Source: Ruminococcus sp. UBA1394 (lineage in GTDB: Bacteria; Bacillota; Clostridia; Oscillospirales; Ruminococcaceae). From it: DNA of 21,770 bases. The notes beneath the pieces were generated by a model. It worked only from the letters and a program-made list of their open reading frames with translations, ran no database searches and had not been told where the DNA came from. Shown piece by piece: positions 21,539-21,770 of this stretch. Every line of letters begins with the position of its first letter. The stretch's first letter is position 1. The position numbers were made by a program, and so were the translations under genes. The stretch spans positions 26,438 to 48,207 of the forward strand of contig DBQM01000018.1 of assembly GCA_002305725.1 (NCBI GenBank). The letters are read 5' to 3'.

Positions 21539-21654
21539 CACACGTCACAAACAAAATTTTTAACAAGAAAAAAGCCCATGCCTACGCAATCTAACTTCGT
21601 CACAAAATGTGACGGAACTTCGTCACAACTTCGTCACAAAATAACTTCTTTACA
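21532..21654. repeat. Iteron-like cluster of ACTTCGTCACA
   Basis: Exact copies start at 21532, 21594, 21617 and 21628, the last two in direct tandem, and a degenerate copy (ACTTCTTTACA) starts at 21644. The core CGTCACA also occurs at 21543, and inverted (TGTGACG) at 21608-21614, where it forms a 7-bp palindrome with 21598-21604. Such clusters usually bind a protein, for example a replication initiator, transposase or repressor. Confidence 0.7.
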
Positions 21655-21667
21655 AAAATCGAGATAT

Positions 21668-21692
21668 ACAGACCCACCGAAAAAAAGTCTGT
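21668..21692. other. Hairpin upstream of the right-edge gene
   Basis: ACAGAC (21668-21673) pairs with GTCTGT (21687-21692), followed by AAAAA. GTCTGTAAAAA reminds me of terminal sequences of IS256-type elements, so an element could start near here. No second end is visible. Confidence 0.4.
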
Positions 21693-21745
21693 AAAAACGC
21701 AGTCAACTATGGTAAAATATAAATAACACAGGAGGCTGATTTTTT

Positions 21746-21770
21746 ATGGCAAGAAGAAAAAGAGAACCAA
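21746..21770 (+). CDS. Start of a + strand gene, cut by the window end
   Basis: AGGAGG at 21730-21735 is ten bases before an ATG that opens MARRKREP; only eight residues are visible. The very basic start and the upstream CGTCACA cluster suggest a DNA-binding protein of a mobile element. I recall IS256-family transposases of Clostridia starting almost the same way, but eight residues cannot prove this. A replication or mobilisation protein is also possible. It is the only gene on the + strand apart from htpG. Confidence 0.55.

Noticed and set aside
21532..21654. CRISPR array
   Set aside because: The repeated unit is only 11 bases, spacing is irregular (11 to 62 bases), there are no uniform spacers and no cas genes.

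Overview
The window looks like chromosomal DNA of a Gram-positive Clostridia relative, most probably Ruminococcus or a close Oscillospiraceae genus. The grounds are strong AGGAGG-type ribosome binding sites, sigma-A promoters, a CIRCE heat-shock operator, the Firmicutes order of the nusA-infB cluster including ylxR and ylxQ, and a secreted type I dockerin protein. Dockerins are typical of fibre- or starch-degrading ruminococci. The genus is an inference.

Layout. Positions 1-2160 hold htpG on the + strand with its own promoter, a perfect CIRCE operator and a terminator. All other full-length genes are on the - strand. Positions 2241-5417 carry two lineage-type genes of unknown function: a 749-residue single-pass membrane protein and a 93-residue cytoplasmic protein. 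Their intergenic spaces contain short GC-rich palindromic repeats (three copies). Positions 5418-10230 are a tightly coupled four-gene operon for a gliding-type ABC exporter: ATPase, ABC-2 permease, GldG-like auxiliary protein and DUF4340 protein. Positions 10304-19832 are the conserved translation operon rimP-nusA-ylxR-ylxQ-infB-rbfA-nrnA-truB-ribF-gltX. It is read from a strong promoter at 19929-19957 through a leader that contains a perfect 22-bp palindrome. Positions 19998-20429 encode a very small secreted dockerin protein with its own promoter.

Positions 20498-21745 hold no convincing gene but are dense in structure. They contain a terminator that may end a small + strand RNA, a roughly 200-nt candidate structured RNA built around a perfect 24-bp AT-rich stem, and a tandem duplication of about 118 bp with terminator-like hairpins. 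Further on are more hairpins, a 19-bp direct repeat, a stretch near 18% GC, a strong - strand terminator and a cluster of CGTCACA repeats. At the right edge a + strand reading frame begins (MARRKREP) and is cut off by the window end. It may be an IS256-type transposase or another mobile-element gene.

How the genes work together. The translation operon groups ribosome maturation (RimP, RbfA), initiation (IF2), transcription elongation and termination (NusA), RNA modification (TruB), an L7Ae-type RNA-binding protein, the YlxR protein, nanoRNA and pAp turnover (NrnA), flavin cofactor synthesis (RibF) and tRNA charging (GltX). The ABC operon is a separate envelope function downstream on the same strand. 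The most novel part is 20521-21745, which looks like regulatory RNA next to repeat-rich accessory DNA.
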